From: Dipteronia dyeriana
Taxonomy: Eukaryota > Streptophyta > Magnoliopsida > Sapindales > Sapindaceae
Direction: 5' to 3'
Length of the DNA stretch: 64,000 nucleotides
Assembly: GCA_032871835.1 (NCBI GenBank)
Contig: CM065299.1
Coordinates: forward strand, 98,028,652 to 98,092,651
Of this stretch, positions 1 to 12,223 are shown one piece after another. A program made the translations under genes and the position numbers. The notes beneath the pieces were generated by a model, which was not told the origin of the DNA, did no database searches, and was given only the letters and a program-made list of their open reading frames with translations. Within the stretch, counting starts at the first letter, position 1. Each line of letters starts with the position of its first letter.

Positions 1-49
1 GGAACAAACAAAGATGTAGAGAAATGACTATTACTTCCACAGGCATTAC

Positions 50-1387
50 TTACTTCGGTTTCTCAGTTAAGATTACTAGAGATCTGAGCACACCTGGACT
101 TATCTTGCCCGCCAGGGCACCTTCTGTGATATAATGAAGGACTTCTCTTTCACAAAGCTTTGCAATGTTTTGGATTCATAGTCAATCCGAGTTTGATATT
201 TTGATCTGCCATAAAAGAAAGAATGGAGTCACATAAGAACCCATCAAAGTAACAGTAGAAGAACAATATAACAGCGAGATCAAATAATTTGTTATTAAGT
301 TATTTGATGTAATAATAATATCATAAACAATATAGACTCTACACGAGGTTCCATAAGCTATAAATAATATATCTCAACATTATACATCAGCTAGCAAGAG
401 TTTCAATGAGAAAATGTCTTTAAAGTTTGTTTTGGAGAAATTAGGGATTGGCCGTACTTGTACTTGGGATTAGGATGGTAATTCGATTTCATTGCAAAGT
501 GCTCCCTTTTCTAGGGCCAAACTCCAGGATGATCAATAAACTGCAAACTGAATGGAATCCTATCTAGTTTGGACAGTCTGTTCCATTATCCAGAACACAT
601 ACTTGCGGTGGGCTTTGATGGAAGCTCATCACAGATTCAAACTTACAAGGAAATTATGATTTCATGTTGCTCGATAATAATCTTCAGATATGGCTAGAAA
701 CCTTACATGCTTGGAACATCATCCACGTAAACTCATTTGAGTCATGATTGCCACTAGTTGCACACACTTCCTCTACCAAAGGACTTGATCCAGGCCTCCC
801 CATATCCTTCGTTACTGACTCAAAAGGAGTTGAGACACTATATTTTGTTGTCTGAGCTCTCTGCCTCAGAGCAGTGAGTGCTTCCCTGTTCCCATTCATT
901 AGGGTATCGTTTTCCACTATCTATAATTCCATCACCAAAAATCAGTGACATTCAATTGGTCGCTTAGTAAGACGAAACAGAAATAAAAGAAAACATATAC
1001 CGTTATCTTAAGATAAATACTGCTATGATTTTCAAAATAATCAGAAACTTGATCCTACCAAATACTTGTATCACAATCAAATTGATTTCAACCTACATAT
1101 ATAAAACCGATTTTCATTGCTTTTAAAAGGGCAAAATTTTAACTTAAAGAGAAAAAAAATGAATTTGTAATAGCCACATTAAAACATAAACCACCTCTAT
1201 GACACTCAATTTTCATTTAACTTTCGTGTATCCTCAGTATAGAAATTCAAACACACATGTGTTAGTATTGTTATAAAACTGGAGAGTTTTTCGATTGATT
1301 TACCTGACATTGGGCTAGAAGAAGATGCTCAGCTTCAGTTTCAATCTCAACCAATCCTTGCTGGAATTGCCTCATCATCTTATCCAT
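50..1387 (-). pseudogene. PDRG1-like (p53 and DNA damage-regulated, prefoldin-type) gene, decayed in its 3' half
   Basis: Exon 1 (1304..1387, 28 codons, starts MDKMMRQFQQ, ends in a GT donor) joins in frame to exon 2 (707..920, after a TATAG acceptor). Together they read the coiled-coil start of the plant PDRG1-like family, including NREALTALRQRAQTTK and the EVC...GNHDSNEFTWMMF segment. The rest is broken. A remnant of the next exon (about 520..584) still shows GTD and, in another frame, RIPF, but has an in-frame stop. The last exon (50..205) reads QTRIDYESKTLQSFVKEK, then needs a one-base shift to read GALAGKISPGVLRSLV and the final stop at 50-52. In the family this small protein is a prefoldin-like chaperone component. 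Exons 1 and 2 are clean, so a truncated transcript is possible. The family call is from memory; the breaks are seen directly. Confidence 0.7.
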
Positions 1388-2654
1388 TTTTCAATTCTCG
1401 ATACAATCTCTTACCTGAATGTATCATTCAAACACCTTCACAGTCATGAAAGCTGTAATAGAAATTGTACTGCCAAACGAATTAGCTTTTGTTTTCATAA
1501 CCTTTTAAGAACCTAAAAACAAAATAAAAGATTAATTTGTTTTCTCAAGAAGAAATAGTGCATTACAGTGGCTAGCTAAATTCTATCTAAACAAAATCTA
1601 GCAATCAAAATTCATTTAAATTAACTCCATCAAACACCAAGCAGGTTGAAAAACCCTAATCAAGTATTCTCCTACTGCTTTGGTAAGTTATTTTTAATCT
1701 GCAATTGGGGTCTACAGTTCCAAACAAAAAATCACTGATATGATATCTCACATTGACATGTAAAGAAACCTGCCAATTTACCTGCACCTCAATTGAGTGC
1801 ATAGTAACAACCAGACCAGTATAACAATTTCAGCAATAACAAGTATCACAAAATTTCAAAGATTCAAATTTATGATTTACAACAAACTAGCTAATTGAAG
1901 AGTGATGACTGAACAGAAACTTGGGCCAAGACTTCCACCCAATCCAAGCATTTCAGCGTATATCTTAAAATCACGTTCCTCACGATATTCTTCTACCATT
2001 TGTGTATATACGGTACAAATGAAAAAATCCCATGAATTTGAGCAACCCCATGAATCAGATAACAACCTTAATTCATTGACAGTACTCAATTACATTACAA
2101 GCAATCTAGAAACATCTAAAAAACCTCAAATAATAAAAATTGCACATTTACAATATTTGACAACTAGTTCAGCAATCTGACCTCAAAAAAAGTCACAATT
2201 CTTAGGAGTGATTCAAACATGAAACATGTAAACAAGTGTAAGCAGATAGCAGAGAGAAAGACAGAGGTACCCAGGAGAATCGGTAGAAGCAAAATCACAA
2301 GCCTGGACAAGTTGACAATGTGAGCACAATTTAAGATCATTTTCATTCTGGGTAAGTTGATAAGCTTTAAAGACCAAGTAAACAGTCCCAAGATCACCCG
2401 AACCATTCTTTAAGCCCAAAATTTGAATACGTTGGGCATGGAAGCTGAAACCTTCTATAATTGTTTGATGATTGAGCATCTAGTATAATTGTTGAACCCA
2501 AGCGATAAACGTGATAGAGAAGCATAAATTAAGCAAAGCCACCGTCGAACAGAAGACGCGGCGTTGTGGACGACAGGAGGATCAGCCCCAAGAAATCCTT
2601 GTCCACCATCGATAGCAAGTCTCAACCAGTCCATTCATTTCTTCTTTAGTGGTC
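1388..2654. other. Gap between two pseudogenes, no confident gene
   Basis: Two minus-strand open stretches lie here (2213..2479, 88 codons; 1877..2089, 70 codons). The first ends near a possible GT donor. I recognise neither, and no pair of splice sites makes a convincing protein. They may be 5' leader of the PDRG1-like gene or remnants. Confidence 0.4.
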
Positions 2655-5093
2655 ATGACTGGGATACTAGCGTTACCGGAGGGTTGCATAGCGGCCGTCA
2701 TCTCCTTCACCACCCCTCGCGACGTCTGCCGCATGGCTGGCGTCTCAACCGCCTTCAGACGTCGTTTGGGACCGCTTCCTCCCTCCTGAATACTCGTCCA
2801 GTTCGTCTTCTTCTTCTACGACGTGGTCGGCGTTATGGAAGAAGGAGCTCTACTTCCGCACCTGTCACAATCTCATTCACAAGGGAAATATGGTAATTTC
2901 TAAGTTTGGAAAAAAAAAAAAAATGGGTTTTGTGTTTTGTGTTTTGTGTTTGTACGTAGGATCTGTGATTGATTCAATTTGGTTCATGGTGGGATCGGAA
3001 TTTCCAATTGTTTAATTGTCTTCTTGAATAGAGCTTTAGTTTGATTTTCTAATTTCATCTCCAATCCATTGCATTATTTCGTTGTAATAAAATTTTCGTT
3101 ATAATAATTTTATTACAACGTTACAGTAAAGTACACTATCTTTTGTTAGAAACGTGTAAAAAAACGTTAAATTCAACCAAAACTTTATGGATTTGATTGG
3201 TTTCACACATACAAAATTTATTAATCGGATTGTTCATTTATCAAACCGATAAAAGATTGGTTTGGTTTGATTTGGATTATTAAAAATAAAATTTATATAA
3301 TCCAATCAATCCTATATTTAATAAAATTCAATCATATTTCTTGAGGTCTTGTAACTTTTAATTATACTTATTTGTTTATTATATAAATAAGTTTTTTTTT
3401 CTTCTCATTCATTATCATCAACCATTTAGTATTGTACTACTTCTCTTTCTTTTACATATTATATTTTAAAAAAAAATACTAGTTACTCATCTCTTCCATT
3501 ACATTTTAGAATATGAGTTTTATTATGTTTTATTTTTTATTTTTTATTTTTTTATTTTTTTAATGATGGTACCTTTTATTGTTAATTTTTTAATTATATA
3601 ATTTTTTTTTTTAAATAATTAAATAACACCTACTTGATATTTTTATATTTAAATAAGTTTTTTAACCGTCAAATCAATCCAAACCAACCCGACTTTTTTT
3701 GGTTTGATCTGAATCGGTTTGGCAAATCACGTTGGTTTGGTTTGGGTTGAAATATCGGTTTGACTATATTTATTGAGCTTCAACCAAACCAAACCAAAAT
3801 TACACACCCCTATCTTTTGCTCTACCATCTACGATCCATTTAGTAAATTTTACTCTAAAAATAATATTTTTAAAATCTATTTTATATATATATTGATTCT
3901 CAACGATTAACATTTCACTCCTCGATTAATATAATATTATGATAAATTCATAAATTATTAAATTAAGAAATTAAATATAATAAATTTAAATATTGTATTT
4001 ATTATTACTTTTTTATTAAAAAAAATTGCTTGAATTGTTTTGTTTTATATTTCCTATTTTATCTTATTAATAACATTATACTTTATATACTTTATTTGGT
4101 TTATTATAAATATTATTATAAAAAAAATCAATTAAAACAAATATATATTAATCAAAAACATGAGATAATTATAAGGATACAATTGTAATAAATTTTATTT
4201 AATAGAGCAAAACTATAATTAAATAATTTTATAAAAAAAGGGATCAAATCGTAAAAGTATTAAAGAATGCTGCTTAAATTGTAAATTCTAAAAATATGAG
4301 GGATTAAAAAATAAACACCAACCAACAAAGTAACAGTAATATTGCACTACTGGTGGCGCAAAAAACTGGTTGGAGGCAAAGTGGTGTGGAGAATGACATT
4401 GGGTTGGAGAGGTTTTTTACACTACTTTGTTGATCGGTGCCAGGTGGGAGATGATCTAAATGGGCATAAATGTTACATGACACCGACTATAGAACTCTAT
4501 ATCGAGGATGCTGATATTATTTTGTATTGGTGTTGGTTTTCCATGCCTGACGCCAACACCAAGCATTACATTGGCATACCCCCGATTGCAGGTATGTTTT
4601 CCTCACTAATTCTTTATGGCTCTTATTGTTATAGTAATATTGATTGCCTACACATTAAACAAGGTTCTCGAAGGTGTTTCGATCATGAAGATTTGTGCTA
4701 TTTTGAAATTGGTGGCAAGATTACTACTTCACTCTTGTTTCCAATGACAACTTACGTAGCTTACCTTGTGTAATTTGTGTTCTCTCAAAACCGTATATGG
4801 TTAGGAGATGAAGACGGAGAAGATCATCCGGTAGAAGTATCTATTGGACTTGCTGAGAGCCTGGGAGTAATAATGGTCAAAACCAAACTGTTTATTTTCA
4901 TCGGGAGCATCGAGACGGGGACGGTGATGCCTTTTATCCAAAAAAGAGAGTAGGTGGGTGGATGGAAAGTGAATTTGGTGAATTTTTCAATGGAGGTGAT
5001 GACGAGAGTGAATTGTTAATGACTATTAAAACTGAAAACAAGGTATTCCTTGTTGTTTAAGGGATTGAGATCAGACCTAAAAAGAGTAAATAA
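2655..5093 (+). pseudogene. PP2-B type F-box gene, multiply broken
   Basis: From the ATG at 2655 the frame reads the F-box LPEGCIAAVISFTTPRDVCR (about residues 8-27). At about 2755 the reading shifts +1 and continues as VVWDRFLPPEY, a serine run and KKELYFRTCHN, ending at a GT donor at 2893. After 1.4 kb of AT-rich sequence the PP2-like lectin part resumes at about 4340: GHKCYM, a short intron at 4591, then YFEIGGKITTSLLFPMTTYV, VEVSIGLAE, GGWMESEFGEFF and GIEIRPKKSK. It needs at least two more frame changes and has an in-frame TAA at 5058-5060 just before GIEIRPK. In the family, F-box PP2-B proteins are SCF ubiquitin-ligase adaptors with a carbohydrate-binding-like domain. The domain order is complete, so this was a whole gene copy, now dead. 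Confidence 0.85.
3180..3812. repeat. Low-complexity GGTTTGGTTT repeat region (hAT-type non-autonomous remnant?)
   Basis: Two blocks of GGTTTGGTTTG-like sequence (about 3215-3275 and 3665-3800) face each other in opposite orientation around a very AT-rich core, ending ACACACCCCTA at about 3811. This layout is common for plant hAT-derived non-autonomous repeats. It fills most of the gap inside the PP2-B pseudogene. No target duplication could be placed. Confidence 0.4.
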
Positions 5094-6063
5094 ATAATTT
5101 ATTAGGAGGTTGAATTATGTGAGTTTTTTTCTATACAAGCTTGTGTGCAAATTGATGTTATTATATTTTAGCATATTTTGCTCAAAAGAAAAAGGAAAAA
5201 AACTATCTATATTATTAGGGCTCTTTCAGTTATGCATTATGTGAGAAAAATAACACGGGATTCTCACATGTTATAGTTATAGGGAAGGATTCATTTTTCT
5301 GTTCTTTTTATTCTTGTGAGTGGATTTTGAGTTGTGTATGAGGAATGAGGATGTGGTGGATATATTATGGTATTCGGATAAAATGTGTCTGGTTATAGTT
5401 TTTGATAAGGATGCGATTTTCTGTTCTTTTTATTATAACTAGCAGCTGAACTATAGTAATTTAAATTATGTTCTTTTTCTTTAGGTGGGTTCATGGATTT
5501 CGACAAAATTTGGAAAGTATCCTGATGCATTATTACCTTTCTGTATCTGTTTATTTTGTTCTAACAAACGCTTTTGATCATATGGGTTATTACTCTTGGT
5601 CTTTGCATAAGAAGATAAAGTAGGAAACAATTAATCTTGATGAGACTAGAGCAAAAAGGAGAAGTCTCTACTTGGATTTCTCCTCACATTAAAATATGTA
5701 GCCAGTCCGCGCTCTAGCCAAAAATAAAATCCAATCATAAGAAACTAACCAATCTTAAATAGTAATGAGATGAGGAGCTAATATTAAAGTCTCACCTCAC
5801 CCATCATCTTTCAAGTTGTGTCTTAAGCAGCAATATATACTTGTGAGGTAAGAAAGTCCCTACAATAGGACATGTTGAGAAGGTTTTGTCTGGCAGAAAG
5901 TGCAAAAGATTATGACAAATACTCACAATTCAGCAACATACTAAGCTTTTAATTAAGATTTTCCATAAAAAGCAATGCATAATCCAAAAGTCGTTACTTG
6001 AAATTCTGATGCAGACTTTAATGGTCACCAATGTGGAAGACTATAATAGGAAACTATTTCTTC

Positions 6064-6066
<3 letters not shown>

Positions 6067-6102
<36 letters not shown>
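6067..6102. repeat. TA dinucleotide microsatellite
   Basis: About 18 TA units followed by CACACGCACG. Confidence 0.95.
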
Positions 6103-6105
<3 letters not shown>

Positions 6106-6770
6106 GCACGTGCAAAGAATCAGCTATTGGAAAATATATATTCTTCATTACCAGAAATATTCAAGGTTTATTAAAAGTAACTGTGCTAGATATATACCTA
6201 GAGAAAAACATAGAGTAAACTCCAAGAAGAACTTTAATTCATGATTTCATGTCCAAGTTATCATCAACAAATGATAGCAGTATTCTAAGAAATCAGAAAT
6301 TGAATCAGAGTATGAGTTGGGTTGAGCCAAAGTTGGCATTGAAACAGTTTAGGAAGATATTACATGGATTGTGTGTATGATTGCAGTCACGTATTGTACA
6401 CTAATTATAGCTAAATTTAGCAAATCTCTAAACAAGAAGAAAACCACCTAGTCAGCTTGACTCGACTATCGTGTCCACTAGAATGAAAAATACCATGGTC
6501 AAAACCTAGAGTACGTTCTGGACTGTAAACCTAAAATTCCATTTTCATTCTTGCAATTTCATTCTATAGAGTAGACATTATAATTTTTACAAGCAAAAAC
6601 TTGAAGTGGGTCATGAGCAGAAACAACTAACATTTCTATCTACGTGTATAATATATACACACACACACACACACGAAGGCTTGGGAATAAGAGATGGTGT
6701 TGAAAAATCCTCGGCATAGCTTCAATGAACGCATAACTAGTCTGAAACTCTTTTATGCTATCTAAAAATC

Positions 6771-6904
6771 GAGAAAATCTTCGGTGCACTACTGAGTGGT
6801 GCACCCGGCCAATGGAAAACAGATATGTGAAACAAAAATCATATATGGCATAGATGTGACACTTGTTTCTTACCACATACCTGTTGTGCACTGAAGATTT
6901 TCTC
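6771..6904. mobile_element. 134-bp MITE with about 20-bp terminal inverted repeats
   Basis: The left end GAGAAAATCTTCGGTGCAC and the inverted right end GAGAAAATCTTCAGTGCAC differ at one base. The flanks CTAAAAATC (6762-6770) and TTAAAAACC (6905-6913) look like a decayed 9-bp target duplication, which would fit a Mutator-type element. Confidence 0.65.
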
Positions 6905-7116
6905 TTAAAAACCTTGATAAAAACAAGGCAAATATCATAATGAGTCCTCTATTGTTTCTTAATATCATCATTTAACAATATTTTTTGAAAGATTATCTTT
7001 TTTTATTAATCAGGTTTTTTTTAAGATAAAAGAGTTTCGTATACGAGTAATGCTAAAAAAACACAAGTATAGTATTATAGTATTAATTAAGTAATTAACT
7101 CAAGATATGAGTAGTG

Positions 7117-7485
7117 TGATATGAGATAAATATCATTCAATAATTATAGAAGAAATAAGAGAGAAAAGTGAGGAAGGAATTATTTTATATATTCAATGCT
7201 ATCTCAATACAATTGCATTTAGCCTTTTATAGTTGAGATTGCTACGAATGAGTTTGGAAATACAAGTAATAAACTGGTAACAAAAGAATAGGGATGTGGT
7301 ACCAATAATGGGATCGTGGGTTTACCCCACTCACATCATAACCTTGAAACAACCATGGATCCCCTTTTTATGCAAAACAACGTAGCCGGTCAACATAACT
7401 GATAATAACCAACAAACTAACTCATATTGACCAAGTTCCTTCCAACTACATGGCTCATGTATGGCTACATATTAGCAACATATCA
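7117..7485 (-). repeat. 3' LTR of the gag-only retrotransposon
   Basis: 369 bp, same length as the partner LTR, roughly nine-tenths identical by eye. Confidence 0.9.
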
Positions 7486-7562
7486 TCCCATCCCACCCGA
7501 AAAATCCTTGTCCTTAAGGATGAAATTAGTGGGTGGTTGGCCTGGGGTTGGATAATCTTCAA

Positions 7563-8110
7563 TCATGAAGAATCGCGACTGACTGCATCGATGACCTGGT
7601 AGGAACTTGTCAGTGCAGTAATAACAAAGGCATATTTCCCTACATTCCTTAGTTTCTTGTCATGTGATCTTTTTGAATGAATATGGAGGATTAAGTGAGT
7701 CGCGGGTCGATCTTTGGTTTGGTGGAGGTCCAAAAATCCAACTGAATTAGTAAGTGAAGATGTCTGATTTGTTTCCCTTTGTAATTGGTTCCTTTCTTCG
7801 ATAAGTCGAGCCACATCTATAGTATCTGCTAACGTTCGAGGTTGTTTGATTTAATGTCCAAACAAATTTCGTCTCTGAGACCTGCAACAAAACAACCGAT
7901 TAAAAAATTCTCAGGTAAGCCATTAACCTGATGTGATAGCTTCTCGAATGTTTCTTGATAGGAGACATCAGTAGATGTTTGTTTGAGGCGAGTCAAAGCT
8001 TTCGAGGGATCCTCGTAATCAGTTGGGCCGAAACGAAGTAATACAGCTTTGGTAAACTCCTCCCAAGAGACGGGACCACGAAACTTCATCAGTTACCTAT
8101 GCCACTTTAG
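7563..8110 (-). pseudogene. Retrotransposon gag domain remnant
   Basis: The minus frame 7829..8089 reads MKFRGPVSWEEFTKAVLLRF and later ETFEKLSHQVNGLP and FVAGLRDEI, the conserved core of plant Ty3-type gag. An upstream in-frame stop separates it from the preceding gag residues. A further stretch 7563..7814 (ARLIEERNQLQRETNQ) continues the post-gag coiled region in another reading. It encodes a capsid-like protein in the family and is non-functional here. Confidence 0.8.
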
Positions 8111-8532
8111 GGTGATGCCTTCTAAGTTGAAGGATGCCAGTTGAACTTGTTGAATACTGCTCCGACTTGTGGATCTAACCAGTCGGATCATCCCCGTTAA
8201 ACTTCGAAAAGGAGAGTTTTATGTATGTGTGGTTTCGTTCAATGAGAGATTGTAATTGAGTGAGGTTGTGTTGTGTGGGCTACAGATTGTGAGAGGACTC
8301 ACCAACTGCAAATGGGTTGATGTCATGATTAAGGCTTGGTTGTAGATGTGGACAAGTAAAGACTGCAACTGAGTCACTGCTGTTTGGAGGGTGGAATTGA
8401 CTTTGTCGAAGTTAGTGTTGAGGTTATCGAGACTGGATTCATGTCAGGTTAGAATCTCACTGACTTCGTTGCGAAATTAGGTATTACTTTTGCCCCGAGT
8501 ATCCATGGGATCGAGAGGCTCTGATACCAAAA

Positions 8533-8901
8533 TAATATAGGCTAAATATCATTAAGCAATTATAGAAGAAATAAGAGAGAAAAGTGAGAAAGGAATTATT
8601 TTATATATTCAATGCTATCTCAATACAATTGCAATCAGCCATTTATAACTGAGATTGCTACGAATGATTCTGGAAATACAAACAATAAATTGGTAACAAA
8701 AGAATAGGGATGTGGTATCAATAATGGGATCGTGGGTTTGCCCCACTCACATCATGGCCATGAAACAATCATGGATCCCCCTTTTATGCAAAACAACATA
8801 ACTGATCAACATAATTGTCAATAACCAACAAACTAACTCTTATTGACTAAGTTCCTTCCCATTACATGGCTCGTGTATGGCTACAGATTGGGAATATATC
8901 A
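8533..8901 (-). repeat. 5' LTR of the gag-only retrotransposon
   Basis: 369 bp. Its inner end has lost the terminal TG/CA form by point mutation (TAATAT instead of TGATAT). Confidence 0.88.
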
Positions 8902-9449
8902 TAGTGGTATTAAATTTTATTGCAAAATCAATAACATGTATGGAAACGTTACACAATATATGTTGGTATTTTTTTTTGCAATCCTAACAAAAAGAACCCT
9001 TCCGCATCGGTGATAATTGGTTCAAATATCACCTTGCGTCTTTTAAAAGCATATGTGATGAGTTTTTCTTCCCTGTTTGTGAGAAATAGTTATCTCATAT
9101 TATGAGAATAGATATCTGGACCACATGTATTGTTTGATCTCAATACATCTTGACAGTTCTATTGTAATATTAAAAAAAAAAAAAAAAAAAAGTGTGCTCC
9201 TACAATCCTACATTTTTTCATTCACTTCACCTTCCTAGTTCCTAAACCGATAGAATCTCCTTGGATTAATCCGATACAAATGTATATTGTAACAAAAATA
9301 AGCAATAATAATTTAACATTAACATATATTTTTTAAATGTTGTTACAACCATACACATATTTGGGGATGTTTAGAGGAAAATTAAATAACATTTTAGATC
9401 TAATTTATATTTAATTTGTACACAATTTTTTTAATTTATCGCATTATTA

Positions 9450-10375
9450 GAGTATCTCCAATGCTGTGCCGAATTAGAACATCTCTAATGCAAACATGGT
9501 TTGCATACGAGTTATTGTTGACATGGCAACAATGTCAAGAAACTTGATTCCTATATGGCATAAATATAAATTTGATAGACGATCAACTTAAAATTTTGTC
9601 TTCAATGCTTCCGTTTAAAACACATTTTGTTTCAATGATGTGTCCAATTTTATTTCATATTTTCTTTTTCTTTTTTTATTTCCTTACCACAAATAGATGA
9701 AAATTTAATGTCAATTTTAAATGTTTGTTGAGTCAGCCTAAAAAATGTTATACAACAGGCTGTCTGAAAGTGGGCTGTCATGTTGACAATGTCTAAACTT
9801 TTATTTTACCACGTCAGATTGAGGTTGAATATGCACGACTATATTGGAAAAAAGACTTTTTAAAAGAATGTCTCGTAATCCGACATAACATCTCTCTTTT
9901 TTCGCAAACCACGCTTGCATTAAAGATGCTCTTAGTGTGTCAATTTTAAAATTTAGCATAGAGCATAAAAACTTTCCTCAAATGCGGTGTCAAATACAGT
10001 GCCAAACTTAACATATGTTATATTGTTTGTCAAATTTGACAAACAATATAGGATATGTCAAATTTGATATAGTAATAAATGCTCATTTTTTATTACAAAA
10101 ATGCTATTATATATTTGTTTTTAATATTTTTAATAATTTAAATTTAATGTACATTAATGATATTTCAATCATAATCTATTTCATCCGACTAATATTTTCA
10201 GTAATTTAATGAATTCATTAATGATAAGTGTTGACTTTTGTAATTTTAATTAATAAAATAATAAAAATATTATATTAAATATATCTGTATATTGAAACAC
10301 AATACTAAATTGTTGTATTAAATATAGCATTTTACATTGTTTTATGTCAAATTTGGCATTGGTAATAGCAGATGC
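9450..10375. mobile_element. Older MITE of the GAGTATCTCCAATGC type, split by a second MITE
   Basis: The left end GAGTATCTCCAATGCTGTGCC follows a TTA. The right end, read inverted, is GCATCTGCTATTACCAATGCC. Sequence on either side of the inner insertion (GTGCCGAA and GTGTGTCAATTTT) reads as one element once the inner MITE and one TTA are removed. The outer right boundary is less sure. Confidence 0.5.
9477..9931. mobile_element. Inner 455-bp MITE with TTA target duplication
   Basis: The left end GAACATCTCTAATGC and inverted right end GAGCATCTTTAATGC match at 13 of 15 bases. TTA flanks both sides (9474-9476 and 9932-9934). The 3-bp TTA duplication suggests the PIF/Harbinger superfamily. Confidence 0.75.
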
Positions 10376-10604
10376 ATTATAGATAGTCGTAAGAATGAAG
10401 CAACTTATAATATTTTTTTGGTTTCTACAATTTACTTTTATTATTATTTCTCATTAATTATTTTTGAGGATTTTATTTTATAGTCAATATTAGACATTTA
10501 AATTTTATTTTTATCTATTAGTATTGATTTTATTCAAAATATAAGAATTTTTTTATTACAAATGACTATTGAATATATAAAAATTGTATAATATCTATAT
10601 TTAA

Positions 10605-10752
10605 AAAAAAAAACATACTTAGAGGGGAGGTGGGGCGAACCGGCCTTAAATCTCGCCTTCAGTAATCGAGGTTGGGCATAAATAATTTTTGTAAGGTATG
10701 GATAGGGATATGTAGTCTCCAGCCCGCACAACCCAATTGACATCCCTAAATT
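10605..10752. repeat. hAT-like terminal repeat fragment
   Basis: Read inverted, it begins AGGGATGTCAATTGGGTTGTGC and continues GC-rich into GGGGCGAACCGG, a pattern typical of dispersed non-autonomous hAT ends in plants. No partner end was found. Confidence 0.35.
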
Positions 10753-12223
10753 CACTCTTAAACTTTCTATTTTACCCAATTACTATTTTACATTTTTACA
10801 CTTCAACTGATTATTTTTTAATCTCTTTCATGATTTATGTACTCTAACTATATTTGTAAGGCCAATGCACTGTGTATTTGACATTTGTCCTCATGCCCAA
10901 ACAAAGCATCTCCATAATTCCAACCATTTTAATATAACAATTTTATAATAAATAATATTCATACATCAATTTTAATAATTTAATATTATGAGTTGTGCCA
11001 TCTAACCTGACACTATTTTTAAAGACCTACCAATCTAGCTTTTCCCCTTAGTAAGTTGATTGCTATATTGGAAATTAAATTAAAAATGAATTGCATTAAA
11101 CTCTTATTAGATTTGTTCTTTGATATGCTGAAATAATTTTATCATTAACCGACAAATATCACTTTTACTGTTAGTTAAATTTAGTCAAACTTAATACTTG
11201 TCTAAGTTTGATTAACAAAATACCAAAATAACCCTACCAAAACAGGATCAATGGAGATCTAGATCACCATTGAAGGAGATCAATCTCTTTCAATGGAAAT
11301 AAAACAAAAGAAACAAAAATTAGATCAGATGATCTCCACCGATCTAGATCTCCATCGTGGTGGATGGAAATGACTCCATCTTTGTCGCTCAAGAAGTTAG
11401 GGAGATGACTCCATCTCCATCGCACAAAGAGCGGCAGAGATGGTTCGACCTTTTGTTTTACTTTTTTTTTTTTCAAGTTTTTTTTTAATGGATTTAATTG
11501 TTTTTTTTTCAAGTTAATGTGCATGTACAAGGGAGATTTTTCTTTTTTTAAATTTTTTTTTTTCAATTAACATGTTTTTTTTAATCTTTTAAATGCTTGA
11601 AATAACAAATGACGAAAATACCCTTTGAAATGAATCCAATTAATGCATCACTAGTTCATTTATTAATCCAAGTAAGCCACCAGAATATAGTAAGGAAAAT
11701 TTCAGTATATAAAGTAAGTAAATAATTTGTAATTTAATTTCATAAATTAGTAATTTATGACAGCTTATTTAGAAGTATTTATGAATTATGATTTTTTAGA
11801 ACGACAAATTTTATTGGAAAGGGGAACAAGCCCAAAAGCAAAAGCAAGCAAGAAACAACAGCAAAACGAAGACAAGCAACAACAAAGCAAGTTTGGTTGA
11901 ATTTTGTCATCTTTTTTTTCTGTAAAAACATATTTCCCTTGCATCCTCTTGACTGTGACTCGGTTCAAGATTATTGCATCCATATTAGCACGTAGAGTAC
12001 TAGTGTACTACTTCAAACATATTAAACGCGTACCATTAAAGACAGCACACATTCTTGCTCGCGATTACTGAAAATTCGTGTTCATAATATACAAGCTTTA
12101 TCTTGAACTCTAATTAAAGATGCTCAAAAAACTGCCCAAGTATAGGAACACATCAATTGTGGAGAGAAATGCTCAAGGCAACTTGTAATTTTACAGATTA
12201 AACGCAAACGAAATTACAGAATA

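Larger units (their letters stand above)
5094..7116. other. Intergenic, no gene seen
   Basis: No supported coding frame. It contains a TA microsatellite (about 6067-6102), a TA/CA microsatellite (about 6648-6675) and a small MITE (6771..6904, listed separately). The rest is unassigned AT-rich sequence. Confidence 0.6.
7117..8901 (-). mobile_element. Short gag-only LTR retrotransposon (Ty3-type gag, no pol)
   Basis: Two 369-bp LTRs (7117..7485 and 8533..8901) bracket an internal region of only about 1.05 kb. The element is flanked on both sides by the 5-bp target duplication TAGTG (7112-7116 and 8902-8906). In the minus reading the left LTR copy has intact ends TGATAT...ATATCA. A primer-binding site TGGTATCAGAGCC (tRNA-Met type) sits directly after the 5' LTR (complement of 8521-8529 and beyond). 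A purine tract GGGTGGGATGGGA lies just before the 3' LTR. The only coding trace is a retrotransposon gag domain. There is no protease, reverse transcriptase or integrase, so it must have moved with enzymes made elsewhere. Confidence 0.9.
8907..12223. other. Intergenic, repeats only
   Basis: No supported gene. It holds a poly-A run (about 9174-9191), two nested MITEs (9450..10375), a hAT-like terminal repeat (about 10620-10750) and A/T homopolymer tracts at 11460-11570 that give a spurious lysine-rich frame. Confidence 0.6.

Noticed and set aside
2564..2896. 110-codon plus-strand frame
   Set aside because: It is the wrong frame over the F-box pseudogene; the LPEGC and WDRFLPPEY frames explain the sequence.
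11264..11566. 100-codon lysine-rich frame
   Set aside because: Produced by poly-T/poly-A tracts; no domain.
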